Source of the DNA: Gaiellasilicea sp963763755 | GTDB taxonomy: Bacteria > Actinomycetota > Thermoleophilia > Gaiellales > Gaiellaceae | Length of the DNA: 64,000 nt | Direction: 5' to 3' | Assembly (NCBI GenBank): GCA_963763755.1 | Contig: CAVXQE010000012.1 | Span: 868,001 to 932,000 of the forward strand | In this document: piece by piece, positions 1 through 10,120 of the stretch | Numbering within the stretch: position 1 is the first letter of the stretch | How the letters are laid out: the number at the start of each line of letters is the position of its first letter | The notes under the pieces: generated by a model | Databases searched by the model: none | What the model was told of the DNA's origin: nothing | The model's input: only the letters and a program-made list of their open reading frames with translations | Made by a program: the position numbers and the translations under genes

Positions 1-219
1 CCGGCCGTGACGGTCCATGAGCCGTCCGGCCGGGAGAGCCGCGAGGGCGCCGGCCGTGAGGAAGATCGCAGGTCCGAGGCCCAGGATCCCCTCGATGCCC
101 GTGACGAGGACGAGCGTGACGGTCGCAACCGCGACGGCCAGCTGGACCATGCCCGAAAGGCACGTCAGGGTGGCCGCGAGCAGGACGGTGTTCCGGCGGA
201 TCGGAAAGCCGTCCACCAA
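1..219 (-). CDS. MFS transporter, N-terminal part (runs off window start)
   Basis: This frame stays open from a TTG at 219 (or GTG at 216) to the window edge. Its 73 residues begin with a short polar stretch (VDGFPIRRN), then two hydrophobic segments, and end with AGRLMDRHGR. That last motif is the loop between helices 2 and 3 that marks the major facilitator superfamily. The substrate cannot be judged from this fragment. The start lies only 6 nt downstream of the stop of the uracil-DNA glycosylase gene, so the two are probably co-transcribed. The fold is likely; efflux as the role is a guess from the family. Confidence 0.7.
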   Translation of the reverse strand, partial: MVDGFPIRRNTVLLAATLTCLSGMVQLAVAVATVTLVLVTGIEGILGLGPAIFLTAGALAALPAGRLMDRHGR

Positions 220-225
220 GCGACC

Positions 226-738
226 CTATCGGAGCGCCGCAGCCAGCCCCGTCCGAAACGCTGCCGCGCCGCCGTGCGAGGGGTGGCGGACGTACGGCCC
301 GCCGAGGCGCGCGTGCGCGATCCTGCCGATCGCGATCGCCTGCCGGCCGTCGGAGAGCTCGGCGAGGAACGGCGCGCTCGCTTCGATCTCTCTCCGCGTC
401 GGCGGCCGGTTCGAGCTCTCGGTGCCCGGGTGCGTGGGCACGACGTTCCAGAGAACGACGTCGCGGTCGATCCCGAGCTCCTCGAGCACCGCGTGGACGA
501 TGGTTGCGGTCGCCTCGGCCGGCCCGGTGCCTGTGAGCTGACGTTCCGAGGTCAGGGGGACGCCCGAGATGCGCGTTCCGCGGTAGCCGGGCGCCTCCGC
601 GACGAGGAGGAGCCGCGCTCCCCGTCTCTCGCTCAGATAGTCGGCAAGACGGTCTCGCCGGAGCTCGGAGCCGGTGTACTGGTTGAAGGTCTCACCGATC
701 CTCGCCGCGGCGAGTCGCTCGACAAAGCCCCTCTCCAT
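226..738 (-). CDS. Uracil-DNA glycosylase superfamily protein
   Basis: A 170-residue protein that probably removes uracil or a related damaged base from DNA. The motif LLLVAEAPGYRG near residue 45 is the water-activating loop of the UDG superfamily in its G-E-A-P-G form, with alanine before the glutamate, as in the family 4/5-like and less characterised groups. NVVPTHP near residue 98 fits the substrate-binding strand, and the late segment YVRHPSHGGA fits the H-P-S motif that contacts the minor groove. There is no four-Cys iron-sulfur pattern, which argues against classical family 4. A TAGGCT -10 sits 6 nt before the ATG, so the mRNA is probably leaderless. Confidence 0.75.
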   Translation of the reverse strand: MERGFVERLAAARIGETFNQYTGSELRRDRLADYLSERRGARLLLVAEAPGYRGTRISGVPLTSERQLTGTGPAEATATIVHAVLEELGIDRDVVLWNVVPTHPGTESSNRPPTRREIEASAPFLAELSDGRQAIAIGRIAHARLGGPYVRHPSHGGAAAFRTGLAAALR

Positions 739-743
739 CGCAC

Positions 744-750
744 TAGCCTA
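744..750. promoter_or_regulatory. Overlapping divergent -10 elements
   Basis: The 9-bp near-palindrome CTAGCCTAG (743-751) gives TAGCCT on the plus strand (744-749), 7 nt before the acylphosphatase GTG, and TAGGCT on the minus strand (745-750), 6 nt before the glycosylase ATG. Both transcripts would be leaderless, and the two promoters share five base pairs, so they should compete. Confidence 0.55.
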
Positions 751-756
751 GAAGCC

Positions 757-1023
757 GTGCAGCGCCGCCGCGTCGTCGTCCAGGGTCACGTCCAGGGCGT
801 CTTCTTTCGCGAGACGACCCGCCGCCGCGCCCAGACGGCCGGTGTCAGCGGCTGGGCGCGGAACCTCCCGGACGGGAGCGTCGAGGCGGTGTTCGAGGGC
901 GAGCGCGACGCGGTCGAGCGGCTCGTCGACTTCGCCCGCGAGGGGCCACGCGGCGCTCGGGTGGACTGGGTCGACGTGGTCAGCGAGGAGCCGGAAGGGC
1001 TGGAGGGCTTCAGCGTCCGCTAG
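757..1023 (+). CDS. acyP: Acylphosphatase
   Basis: An 88-residue acylphosphatase, which hydrolyses the carboxyl-phosphate bond of acyl phosphates in the cytoplasm. The signature VQGVFFRETTRRRA near residues 10-23 holds the phosphate-binding loop and catalytic arginine, and GVSGWARNLPDGSVEAVFEG carries the catalytic asparagine (N in WARN). Length and motif order match the family exactly. I chose the GTG at 757 because it starts just before the first strand and has a -10 hexamer 7 nt upstream; an ATG far upstream in the same frame only extends into the antisense of the neighbouring gene. Its TAG overlaps the TAG of the convergent gene through a shared CTAG. Confidence 0.9.
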   Translation: MQRRRVVVQGHVQGVFFRETTRRRAQTAGVSGWARNLPDGSVEAVFEGERDAVERLVDFAREGPRGARVDWVDVVSEEPEGLEGFSVR

Positions 1024-1958
1024 CGCTCGCGGGTGCAGACCCTGTCCTTCGGTCCGACCAGCTGGTCGAAACGCTTGTTGAACACCCGGTCCGATGCGGC
1101 GCTGTAGCGGTGCAGACCCGCGCCCTCCCACTCCACCACCGGCGTCACTCCCGGACCCATCACCCGGACCCGATGACGTTCGCCGTTGCCGGGGCCGCGC
1201 GGCTCTCTCGACGGGTAACCCGGTGGCGGCGCCTGCGCGACGAAGCTGTAACAGAAGGCCCCGTTTCCTCGATGCGTGACGATCCCTGTATCGCGCTTCC
1301 AGCCGGGGCCGTAGACGGAGTTGAAGGTGTCGATGTAGACGAAGCGCGCGTACGGGTCGCTTCTCGTCGCAGAGGGCGTCCGGAAGCCGTACACGGCGTC
1401 GCCGCGGTACGTCAGACGGCCGAACAATCCCTGCAGCGTGCCGCCGTACGTCCAGTTCGGCGAGACCTCGAGGACCGGGAGCGGGCCGGACCAGTGCGAG
1501 ACATGGAGCTCGTAGGCGTCCTGCTCGGGGCGGAACGGCGCGACACCGCGCATCGGTGCGAGCCGGCGCCAGCTCTGCAGAGCCCAGTACGACCCGTCGG
1601 GCGCCTTGCACGCGGCGACGCGGAGAACGAGCTCGGGCCCGTCGTAGGCGCGGCACGCGTCCTTGAACGAGCGGGCGTACTCCGCAGTGCCATGCGACCT
1701 CCAACCGCCGCTGTAGTCGTAGCGGAAGCTGACCTGTGGCCGGTCCTCGTCCGGAGCGTGTGCGTTCACGGCGCCCCAGATCAGGACATCGCGGCGCTCT
1801 CCGTCGGCCCTCCGATAGCTGACGAGCGCTTCGCCGCGCGCGTTGACTTTCAGCGAGAGGAAATCGACGTCGCGGTCGCCGAGGTGCTCGCTCGCGAGCG
1901 CTGATGTCGGCGCGGCAAGCACGACCAGCGTGAGTAGACCGAGGAGCATCCGGGCCAC
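1020..1958 (-). CDS. Secreted protein of unknown function
   Basis: A 312-residue protein with a clear signal peptide: MARM, then a leucine/valine-rich core, then APTSALAS as a likely cleavage region near residue 23. The mature part is rich in aromatic residues and arginine (SFRYDYSGGW, SPNWTYGG, FVYIDTFNSVYGPGWKRD) and holds a few cysteines that could form disulfides. I recognise no catalytic motif or named family. A GTG at 1958 is used; an ATG three codons later is equally possible. It follows nothing on its strand and converges on acyP with overlapping stops. Probably an extracellular beta-rich protein. Confidence 0.7.
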   Translation of the reverse strand: MARMLLGLLTLVVLAAPTSALASEHLGDRDVDFLSLKVNARGEALVSYRRADGERRDVLIWGAVNAHAPDEDRPQVSFRYDYSGGWRSHGTAEYARSFKDACRAYDGPELVLRVAACKAPDGSYWALQSWRRLAPMRGVAPFRPEQDAYELHVSHWSGPLPVLEVSPNWTYGGTLQGLFGRLTYRGDAVYGFRTPSATRSDPYARFVYIDTFNSVYGPGWKRDTGIVTHRGNGAFCYSFVAQAPPPGYPSREPRGPGNGERHRVRVMGPGVTPVVEWEGAGLHRYSAASDRVFNKRFDQLVGPKDRVCTRER

Positions 1959-1977
1959 GACAGCCCGCAGGGTAGCC

Positions 1978-3552
1978 TCACTCCCACTCGATCGTCGACG
2001 GTGGCTTGGAGCTGATGTCGAGGGCGACGCGGTTCACGCCGGGGATCTCGTTGATGATCCGGCTCGAGATCGTCTCCAGCAGGTCGTAGGGCAAGCGTGC
2101 CCAGTCCGCGGTCATCGCATCTTCGGAGGTGACGGCGCGGATCACGATCGGATACGCGTACGTGCGCTCGTCGCCCTGGACGCCGACCGACTTGATCGCG
2201 GGCAGCACGGCGAAGCTCTGCCAGAGGTCGCGGTAGAGGCCGGCGCGGCGCACCTCCTCCTGCAGGATCGAGTCCGCGCCGCGGAGGATCTCGAGCCGCT
2301 CCGGCGTCACCTCGCCGATGATTCGGATCGCGAGCCCGGGCCCGGGAAACGGCTGCCGCCACACCATCCGCTCGGGCATGCCGAGCTCCTCGCCCACGCG
2401 GCGCACCTCGTCCTTGAAGAGGAGCCGGAGCGGCTCGACCAGCTCCATCGCCATGTCCTCGGGCAGCCCGCCGACGTTGTGGTGCGACTTGATCTTCGCG
2501 GCGACTCCGTCGGTGCCGCCCGACTCGATCACATCCGAGTAGAGGGTCCCCTGGACGAGGAACGTGACGTCGCCGAGCTTGGCGGCCTCCTCCTCGAAGA
2601 CGCGGATGAACTCCTCGCCGATCCGGTGGCGCTTCTCCTCCGGCTCGGCGATGCCCTCGAGCCGCGCGAGGAATCGCTCCTGCGCCTGGACGTGCACGAG
2701 TGGGACCTGGAAGTGGCCGCCGAACGTCTCCGCCACCTGCTCGGCCTCGTTCGAGCGCATGAACCCGTGGTCGACGAAGACGCAGGTGAGCTGGTCGCCG
2801 ACCGCCTTGTGGACGAGCAGGGCGGCAACGGCGGAGTCGACGCCGCCGGAGAGCGCACAGAGGACGCGCTCCGAGCCGACCTGGGCCCGGATCCGCTCGA
2901 CCTGCTCCTCGATCACGGCGGCAGGCGTCCAGGCCGGCGGCGCATCGGCGATTCCGTAGAGGAAGTTCTTCAGCACGTCCTGCCCGTACGGCGTGTGGAC
3001 GACTTCGGGGTGGAACTGGACGCCGTAGAGCCTCCTGGCGGGATCCTCGAATGCCGCGACGGGCGTCGAGGCGGAGCGTCCGGTGATCGTCGCGCCGAGC
3101 GGCGGCGCGGTGACCGTGTCCCGATGGCTCATCCACACGGTCTGCTGTGGCGGCAGCCCGTTGAAGAGCGCGCCCGAGCCGTCGTCGAGCTCTGTCTTGC
3201 CGAACTCGGAGGTCCCCGTCCGCGCGACCTCGCCGCCGAGCTCGAGCGCCATCAGCTGGGCGCCGTAGCAGATGCCGAGCGTGGGGATCCCGAGCTCGAA
3301 GAGCTCCTCGTCCACCCGGGGCGCCCCCTCCGCGTAGACGGATGCAGGACCGCCGGAGAGGATCATCGCCACGGGGTTGCGGCGCCGCACCTCCGCCGCG
3401 GTCAGCGTGTGCGGAACGAGCTCCGAGTAGACCCGGGCATCGCGGACGCGGCGCGCGATCAGCTGCGCGTACTGCCCCCCGAGGTCGAGCACGAGCACCG
3501 GACGCTCCTCGGCCACGGGTTCCGGGGCCGGAAGCGGATGGACGGTGCCCAT
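1978..3552 (-). CDS. guaA: GMP synthase (glutamine-hydrolysing)
   Basis: Converts XMP, ATP and glutamine to GMP, the last step of guanine nucleotide synthesis. The 524-residue protein has the class I amidotransferase domain first: nucleophile Cys95 in GICYGAQ, His181 and Glu183 in FHPEV. The ATP pyrophosphatase P-loop SGGVDS is at 235-240, and the C-terminal dimerisation domain ends in the typical KPPSTIEWE. I chose the ATG at 3552; the frame is open further upstream, but only over antisense of guaB. It starts 10 nt after the guaB stop, so guaB-guaA form one unit in pathway order, turning IMP into GMP. Confidence 0.97.
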   Translation of the reverse strand: MGTVHPLPAPEPVAEERPVLVLDLGGQYAQLIARRVRDARVYSELVPHTLTAAEVRRRNPVAMILSGGPASVYAEGAPRVDEELFELGIPTLGICYGAQLMALELGGEVARTGTSEFGKTELDDGSGALFNGLPPQQTVWMSHRDTVTAPPLGATITGRSASTPVAAFEDPARRLYGVQFHPEVVHTPYGQDVLKNFLYGIADAPPAWTPAAVIEEQVERIRAQVGSERVLCALSGGVDSAVAALLVHKAVGDQLTCVFVDHGFMRSNEAEQVAETFGGHFQVPLVHVQAQERFLARLEGIAEPEEKRHRIGEEFIRVFEEEAAKLGDVTFLVQGTLYSDVIESGGTDGVAAKIKSHHNVGGLPEDMAMELVEPLRLLFKDEVRRVGEELGMPERMVWRQPFPGPGLAIRIIGEVTPERLEILRGADSILQEEVRRAGLYRDLWQSFAVLPAIKSVGVQGDERTYAYPIVIRAVTSEDAMTADWARLPYDLLETISSRIINEIPGVNRVALDISSKPPSTIEWE

Positions 3553-3562
3553 CAGATGCCCA

Positions 3563-5053
<1,491 letters not shown>

Positions 5054-5056
5054 GGA

Positions 5057-5077
5057 GGACAGCGTAACAGCCTGTCC
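5057..5077 (-). promoter_or_regulatory. guaB promoter with flanking inverted repeat
   Basis: On the minus strand TACGCT (5061-5066) lies 7 nt before the guaB TTG. It sits in an inverted repeat, GGACAG (5057-5062) and CTGTCC (5072-5077), with a 9-nt loop. The repeat could be an operator for purine control, but no regulator is identified here. Confidence 0.4.
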
Positions 5078-5084
5078 TGACGGG

Positions 5085-6035
5085 CTAGCCGACGGGAGCG
5101 AGCTCGACGACCTCGACGCCGGCGACCAGGCGGCCGGCCTCGCGCGGGTCGAAGCGCCCCGCTCCGACCTCGAGCGTGGACGCCGTGCCTGCGGCGACGC
5201 CGAGCCGCAGTGCCTCCTCCGCCGTCTTGCCGGCAAGCCGCGCGGTCAGGAACTGCGCGAGCAGGACGTCGCCGGCGCCGACGACCGAGACGGCGTCGAC
5301 GGTCGGAGCGACCGCCTTGAACCGCTTCACCTGCCGGTCCTCGCGGAAGAGGGCGTAGCAGCCCGACTCGAGCGTGATGTGGACGTTGCGCGCACCGAGC
5401 TCGGCGATCGTGTCGAGCGCCATCAGGAAGTCCTCCTCGTCCTCCAGCTCTTGACCGACGACGTGCTCCGCCTCGCGCTGGTTCGGCGAGATGAGAAACG
5501 GCTCGGCCTCGGTGCCGAGGCGAAGCGGCTCACCCTCGGTGTCGAGCACGACCGGGACGCCGCGGCGGTTCAGGTCGCGCACCGCCTCCGCGTAGAAGCT
5601 CTCCTCCACACCGCGGGGGAGCGAGCCGGCGAAGACGACGTAGTCCGCGCCGCGCGAGAGGTAGTGCAGCTTCTCGAGCAGCATCTCGAGCTCTTCGGTC
5701 GTGACCTTCGGGCCCCACTCGTTGATCTCCGTGTACGAGCTCTCGGTCGGGTCGACGACGGCGGTCGAGGTGCGCGACTCCTCCTGGATCCGCACGAAGT
5801 CGTTGAGGATCGCCTCGGCCGTCAACTCCTCGACGATGCGCGTGCCGGTGCGGCCGCCCGTCAGCCCGGTCGCAACGACGGGGACCTCGAGCCGCTTCAG
5901 AGCACGAGCGACGTTGATCCCTTTGCCGCCCGCGAGCGTGAGCACCTGGCTCGCCCGGTGACGCTGGCTCATCTGGAAATGCGGCACGGTCAGTGTGCGG
6001 TCGAGCGCGGCGTTGAGCGTGACGGTGACGATCAT
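5085..6035 (-). CDS. PfkB-family sugar-phosphate kinase (1-phosphofructokinase type)
   Basis: A 316-residue ribokinase-fold enzyme. MIVTVTLNAALDRTL at the N-terminus and GGKGINVARALKRL near residue 36 are typical of the 1-phosphofructokinase/tagatose-6-phosphate kinase branch, which phosphorylates a hexose phosphate with ATP. The C-terminal motif reads VVGAGDVLLAQF: the anion-hole GAGD with its catalytic aspartate is kept, but the following residues differ from the usual DSFVAGF. No PTS genes are nearby, so fructose-1-phosphate is only one possible substrate. The ATG is preceded by a run of Gs, and it overlaps the stop of the carboxypeptidase gene by 4 nt (ATGA), showing translational coupling. 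Confidence 0.85.
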   Translation of the reverse strand: MIVTVTLNAALDRTLTVPHFQMSQRHRASQVLTLAGGKGINVARALKRLEVPVVATGLTGGRTGTRIVEELTAEAILNDFVRIQEESRTSTAVVDPTESSYTEINEWGPKVTTEELEMLLEKLHYLSRGADYVVFAGSLPRGVEESFYAEAVRDLNRRGVPVVLDTEGEPLRLGTEAEPFLISPNQREAEHVVGQELEDEEDFLMALDTIAELGARNVHITLESGCYALFREDRQVKRFKAVAPTVDAVSVVGAGDVLLAQFLTARLAGKTAEEALRLGVAAGTASTLEVGAGRFDPREAGRLVAGVEVVELAPVG

Positions 6036-7153
6036 CCCAAGAGCCCCCCTAGGTGGTGGAGAGTTCGTCCCGTATAGAACCCTACGCGCCCGAGGGCTCC
6101 TGGGCGATCGACGGCGCTCGCAGCGACGAGCGGGGAGCGCGCGATCACGGTGCCGCGGTCGATCACCTGCACCTCGCCGAGACGTTGCCCCTTCCGCACC
6201 GGCAGCTCCGCTTCGACCGGGAGGACGATGCGTTCGACGAGCGGCCGCTCGACGTGGATCACGCGCAGCGCCGGCTTGCCGGCGACGACCCGCACCGCAG
6301 GCTTCCCGTAGGCCGTCCGCACCGTGCCGTACGTCCGGCCGGCGTCGATCGCCCACACCGTCCGGTAGCGCGAGAGGCCCCAGGCGAGCAGTCCGGCGAG
6401 ATCGGCGTTCCGCCCCTCGCGACTCGCGCCCCCGAGCAGCGTGGCGTAGATCGTGACGCCGCCTCGACGCGCGGCGGCCACCTCCGACCAGCCTGCGCCG
6501 TCGGTGTGGCCCGTCTTGACGCCGATCAGGCTCGGGAAGGTCGAGAGCAGGTCGTTCCACGTGTGCAGGTTCCTCCCCGCCGCCTCCACGTCGACGCGCC
6601 TGACCGTCTCGCGGATGAACGGCTTGTTCATCGCGACGCGCGCCAGCTTCGTGACGTCGCGGGCACTCGAGTAGTGATCGGGTGCGTCGAGCCCGTCCGG
6701 ATTCGCAAAGTGCGTGTCGGTCAGGCCCAACTGCCGCGCACGCGCGTTCATCAGGTCGACGAACCGGGAGACCGAGCCGCGTCCGACGAACGCGGCGATC
6801 GCGTTGGCGGCATCGTTCGCGCTCTGGATCAGGGCCGCCTGGATCAAGTCGCGCAGCGTCACGCGCTCACCCGGACGGAGGTTGATCGTCGACTCGCCGA
6901 CCGCAGCGGTCCGCGAGGAGATCGTGGCGACGTCGTCGAGCGATGCGTGCTCGAGCGCGACGATCGCGGTCATCAGCTTCGTGATCGACGCCATCGGCAA
7001 GCGCTCACGCTCGTCCTGCGACGCGAGGACCTCGCCGGTCCCGGAGTTCTGGACGAAATACGCCTCCGCGTCGACCGGCGGCGGTGCGGCAGCTGCGACG
7101 ACGGCAAGCGCCAGGGTCGTCGCAAGAGCCAGGAGAAAGGCAACCCGCTTCAC
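6032..7153 (-). CDS. D-alanyl-D-alanine carboxypeptidase (PBP5/DacA type)
   Basis: Trims the terminal D-Ala from peptidoglycan stem peptides outside the membrane. Residues 1-28 form a signal peptide ending in AAAAPPPVDA. The serine-transferase motifs are complete: SITK near residue 57, SAND near 115 and KTGHTDGAG near 220, in the correct order for low-molecular-weight PBPs. The part after residue 275 matches a PBP5-like C-terminal domain; the last residues (HHLGGLLG) are weakly amphipathic. The downstream kinase gene overlaps it by 4 nt; the LysM gene ends 13 nt upstream of it, so all three plus pyrF may be one operon. Confidence 0.93.
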   Translation of the reverse strand: MKRVAFLLALATTLALAVVAAAAPPPVDAEAYFVQNSGTGEVLASQDERERLPMASITKLMTAIVALEHASLDDVATISSRTAAVGESTINLRPGERVTLRDLIQAALIQSANDAANAIAAFVGRGSVSRFVDLMNARARQLGLTDTHFANPDGLDAPDHYSSARDVTKLARVAMNKPFIRETVRRVDVEAAGRNLHTWNDLLSTFPSLIGVKTGHTDGAGWSEVAAARRGGVTIYATLLGGASREGRNADLAGLLAWGLSRYRTVWAIDAGRTYGTVRTAYGKPAVRVVAGKPALRVIHVERPLVERIVLPVEAELPVRKGQRLGEVQVIDRGTVIARSPLVAASAVDRPGALGRVGFYTGRTLHHLGGLLG

Positions 7154-7166
7154 GGCGGCGCGGACT

Positions 7167-7511
7167 CTACTTGACGCGTATGCGCTGGCCGATCGTCAGC
7201 GCGACGGGGTCGACGTCCGGGTTGAGCACCATCAGCTGCTCGACCGTCGTGTTGTATTGCACCGCCACGACCGCGAGCGTGTCACCCGCCCGGATCTTGT
7301 AGTACTGCGCGCCGGCGGGGGGCGTCGTCTCCGCGCTGCCGGTGTCGGTCGGGGTGGCGGTCGTCGTCTGCACCGTCGTCGTGGCCGCAGGGGGCGTCGT
7401 AGCTGCATCTCCGTCCGTGAGCGCGGCGCGAACGATCAGCACCGCGATCGTCGCGGCAAGGAGGAAGGCGGCAGGCGCCGCAAACCGCGCGAGCGTGGCG
7501 TGACCGCGCAT
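7167..7511 (-). CDS. LysM-domain membrane-anchored protein
   Basis: A 114-residue protein with one transmembrane helix at about residues 9-30 (APAAFLLAATIAVLIVRAA), a Thr/Pro-rich linker of about 35 residues, and one C-terminal LysM domain (YYKIRAGDTLAVVAVQYN through LTIGQRIRVK). LysM binds N-acetylglucosamine in peptidoglycan, so the protein probably sits at the cell wall; it has no catalytic domain. Its ATG overlaps the pyrF TGA by one nucleotide, so it should be translated by coupling. It lies just ahead of the D,D-carboxypeptidase, which supports a cell-wall role. Confidence 0.85.
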   Translation of the reverse strand: MRGHATLARFAAPAAFLLAATIAVLIVRAALTDGDAATTPPAATTTVQTTTATPTDTGSAETTPPAGAQYYKIRAGDTLAVVAVQYNTTVEQLMVLNPDVDPVALTIGQRIRVK

Positions 7512-8419
7512 CACCAGCCCGAGACCGACCAGATCTCCGACCGGAGTCGCGCCGCCTCCGCGCCTGCTGCTGAGCGCCAGTCCTCGTTCCCCGCCCGGTA
7601 GGCGAAGATGACAGAGCGCGAGGCGGTCACCAGCGCGCTCGCGGGGCCGCTCGTGAAGGCCCGCGCGACATCGGCCGGAGTCGCGCCCTGCGCGCCCACC
7701 CCAGGCAACAGCAACACGGACTGGGGCAGGAGCTTCCTCGCCTCGGCGACCGCGCGGGGAACGGTCGCGCCGACGACCGCGCCGACGCTCGAGAGGCCCC
7801 GCTCGCCGACGAGCTCCGCGCCCCACTCCCCCACGAGCTCGGCAACGTGCTGCCACACCCGGCGCCCGTCGGAGAGCGTGAGCTCCTGCACGTCGCCGGC
7901 GCCCGAATTCGAAGTCCGCACGAGACAGAAGATCCCCGCTCCGTGCAGGCGGCACGCCTGCAGGAACGGCTCGACCGAGTCGCCGCCGAGATAGGTGTTG
8001 ACGGTGAGGGCGTCCGCGAGTGCGGGCTCCTCGCCCCGGGGCTCGAGGTACGCGGCGGCATACGCCCGGGCGGTGGAGCCGATGTCTCCCCGCTTGGCGT
8101 CCGCGATCACGAGCAGACCGGCCGCGCGGGCATAGCCGCAGACGCGCTCGAGGGCCGCGAAACCGTCGGCGCCGAGCGCCTCGAAGAAGGCCGTCTGTGG
8201 CTTGACCGCGACGACGTAGCGCCCAACCGCGTCGACGATGCCGCAGCAGAACCGCGCGTACGCATTCGCCGCTTCGGCCCGGCCGAGCACGGCCTCGCCG
8301 CGAAGCTCTACCGGCAGCAGATCGAGGCGCGGATCGAGGCCGACGACGAGCTGGCTGCGCTTGCGCTCGACCGCCTCGCCGAGCCGGTCGGCGAAGGTCG
8401 AAGTGGCCACGGTCGCCAT
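7511..8419 (-). CDS. pyrF: Orotidine 5'-phosphate decarboxylase (type 2)
   Basis: Decarboxylates OMP to UMP, the last step of pyrimidine synthesis. The 302-residue length and the motif LLVIADAKRGDIGSTA near residue 93 (catalytic Asp-Lys-Asp set) place it in the longer subfamily 2, common in Actinomycetota. Early residues VGLDPRLDLLP and late residues LLLPGVGAQGATP are also typical. A TAGCCT hexamer lies 7 nt before the ATG, inside the 3' end of the upstream nuclease gene, so it probably has its own leaderless promoter. pyrE lies 2.1 kb upstream on the same strand. Confidence 0.95.
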   Translation of the reverse strand: MATVATSTFADRLGEAVERKRSQLVVGLDPRLDLLPVELRGEAVLGRAEAANAYARFCCGIVDAVGRYVVAVKPQTAFFEALGADGFAALERVCGYARAAGLLVIADAKRGDIGSTARAYAAAYLEPRGEEPALADALTVNTYLGGDSVEPFLQACRLHGAGIFCLVRTSNSGAGDVQELTLSDGRRVWQHVAELVGEWGAELVGERGLSSVGAVVGATVPRAVAEARKLLPQSVLLLPGVGAQGATPADVARAFTSGPASALVTASRSVIFAYRAGNEDWRSAAGAEAARLRSEIWSVSGW

Positions 8420-8426
8420 GCTTGCA

Positions 8427-8432
8427 AGGCTA
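8427..8432 (-). promoter_or_regulatory. pyrF leaderless -10
   Basis: TAGCCT on the minus strand, 7 nt before the pyrF ATG. It overlaps the last codon and stop of the upstream nuclease gene. Confidence 0.45.
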
Positions 8433-10062
8433 CGCGGCGCGTCGGAGATGCGCGAGCGGCACGATTCGCAACTCGGGCGGCGGGCGGCGCAGGAAGGAGC
8501 CGATCAGGAGCAGCTCGTCCATGTCCGCCGGAGCGATCGACGCCTCCGTGCGGGCGGCGATGGCAAGACCCGCCTCTGTCTCGGCACGGCCGGCGGCTCC
8601 CGCCAGCAGCGTTCGCGCGGCGGCCACGCGACCACCCGAGACGAAGAACGCTCGCTGAAAGCCGTTTTCGGCCGCAGGCACGAGCAGACACAGCTCCAGG
8701 GCGCGCAGCCGTTCCAGCTCGGCGAGCGTGCCGGCGACCTCGGCAAGCGCAGCGATCCGGTCGCGCAGCCGCGCCGCATCCTCGAAGCGGAGGTCGGATG
8801 AGAGTCGCTTCAGCTTCGCGCGCAGCAAGGGCAGCGCGTCGGCGGGCTCGCCCTCCCACCCGTCGAGCGCGCGAGCGGCGAGACGCGCCCGCCCACGACT
8901 CTTCAGCGGCCCGTGCGGGCCGGGCTTGTCGGTGACGCACCAGCCGGCTCCTCGCCGGCGCAGGTACACGTGGCGGTCGGGCCGGGTGCTGCGTGCGTTC
9001 GCCGGCGGCCGCAGCTCGCGCAGGAGCCGCAGCTCCTCGAGCGCCGCCTCGAGCTCGGAGCCGAGCACGCGCCACTCGACCCGCTCGAGCGCCCCCAGCG
9101 CAGCCTCGACGGCCGGCCGCTGCCGCTCGGTCCTGAAGTAGGAGCGAAGCCTCGCGCGGAGGTCGCGAGCGCGTCCGACATAGAGGACCTGCTCGTTGCG
9201 GTCGCGGAAGAGGTAGACCCCGGGCCGCTGCGGCGCCCCGGCAACGAGCGAGCGCTTGCCCGCGAGCCTGCGGGCGCGAGGCGCCGCGAGGTCGGCGAGC
9301 TCGGCGACCGTGCTCGCCCCACGCTCCTGCGCGAGGCCGATCAGCGCGAGCAGGATCTCCGCGGTCGCCTCGGCGTCGGCAAGGGCCCGGTGACACGGAC
9401 GCGTGGCCGTCCCGAAGAAGTGCGCCAGCGACGCGAGCCCGACGCGCTGGATCCGGCCGGCGAGCACTCTCCGAGCGAGCCAGACGGTGTCGACGACCGG
9501 TGCGGCGATTCGCCTGCCGGTCAGCCGTTCGACTTCGCGGTCGAGAAAGCCGATGTCGAACCGGGCGTTGTGTGCGACGAGCACCGCGTCGCCGGCGAAC
9601 TCGAGGAACCGTCGCACCGCGAGCTCGACCGGCGGTGCGCCGCGCAGGTCGCTCGGGTCGATCCCGGTCAGAGCGGCGATCGCAGCCGGCAGCGGCCGGC
9701 GTGGGTTGACGAGCGTCTCGAACCGCTCCTCGAGCTCGAGGCCTCGCACCCGCACCGCGCCGATCTCGCAGATCGAGGAGCTGCCGGGCGAGAGGCCGGT
9801 CGTCTCGAGATCGACGACCACGTAGGTTGCCGACTCGAGCGGCAGCGCCGTGCCTGGCCGCCTCGGCGAGCCCGACGTTCGCCCCACGCCAGCTGAGCCG
9901 GGCATCCCCCTCGACGACGTCCGCGAGCAGCGACCGTGCGAGCCCGGCCGGAACATGGCGGAGCGAATAGAGCGTGCGGGCCGCGTCCTCGGCCGGCACG
10001 GGCCCGTGTCGCGCCTCGACCAGCTCGACCAGGCGATCGGCGGCGTCGAACGAGAGCTGCAT
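8430..10062 (-). CDS. DEDDh exonuclease fused to GIY-YIG and UVR domains (Cho/UvrC-like repair nuclease), one frame break
   Basis: A fusion of about 540 residues. The N-terminus MQLSFD followed by about 60 residues resembling a winged helix precedes a DnaQ-type exonuclease: VVVDLETTG (metal-binding Asp, Glu), HNARFDIGFL and HRALADAEAT (catalytic His and Asp). Then comes a GIY-YIG nuclease (GVYLFRDRNEQVLYVGRA) and a UVR motif (LRFEDAARLRDRIAAL), as in UvrC and Cho. The frame breaks near 9846; restoring CG in GGCGCTG rejoins the two parts as RHGALPLESATYVV. Related fusions occur in other Actinomycetota. A LexA box lies in its promoter, so it should be an SOS-induced excision nuclease; that role is inferred. 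Confidence 0.85.
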
Positions 10063-10068
10063 GCAGAG

Positions 10069-10097
10069 AGCCTAGGCGAACATATGTTCGCCTGCAA
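10069..10097 (-). promoter_or_regulatory. LexA (SOS) box inside a leaderless promoter
   Basis: On the minus strand: -35 TTGCAG (10092-10097), exactly 17 nt of spacer, -10 TAGGCT (10069-10074), then 6 nt to the ATG. The spacer is filled by the perfect 16-bp palindrome GCGAACATATGTTCGC (10076-10091). Its core CGAACATATGTTCG fits the actinobacterial SOS consensus CGAACRNRYGTTYG at every position, so bound LexA would cover the promoter. Confidence 0.85.
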
Positions 10098-10120
10098 GCA
10101 CCCTGCCTGCAAACACAGTG

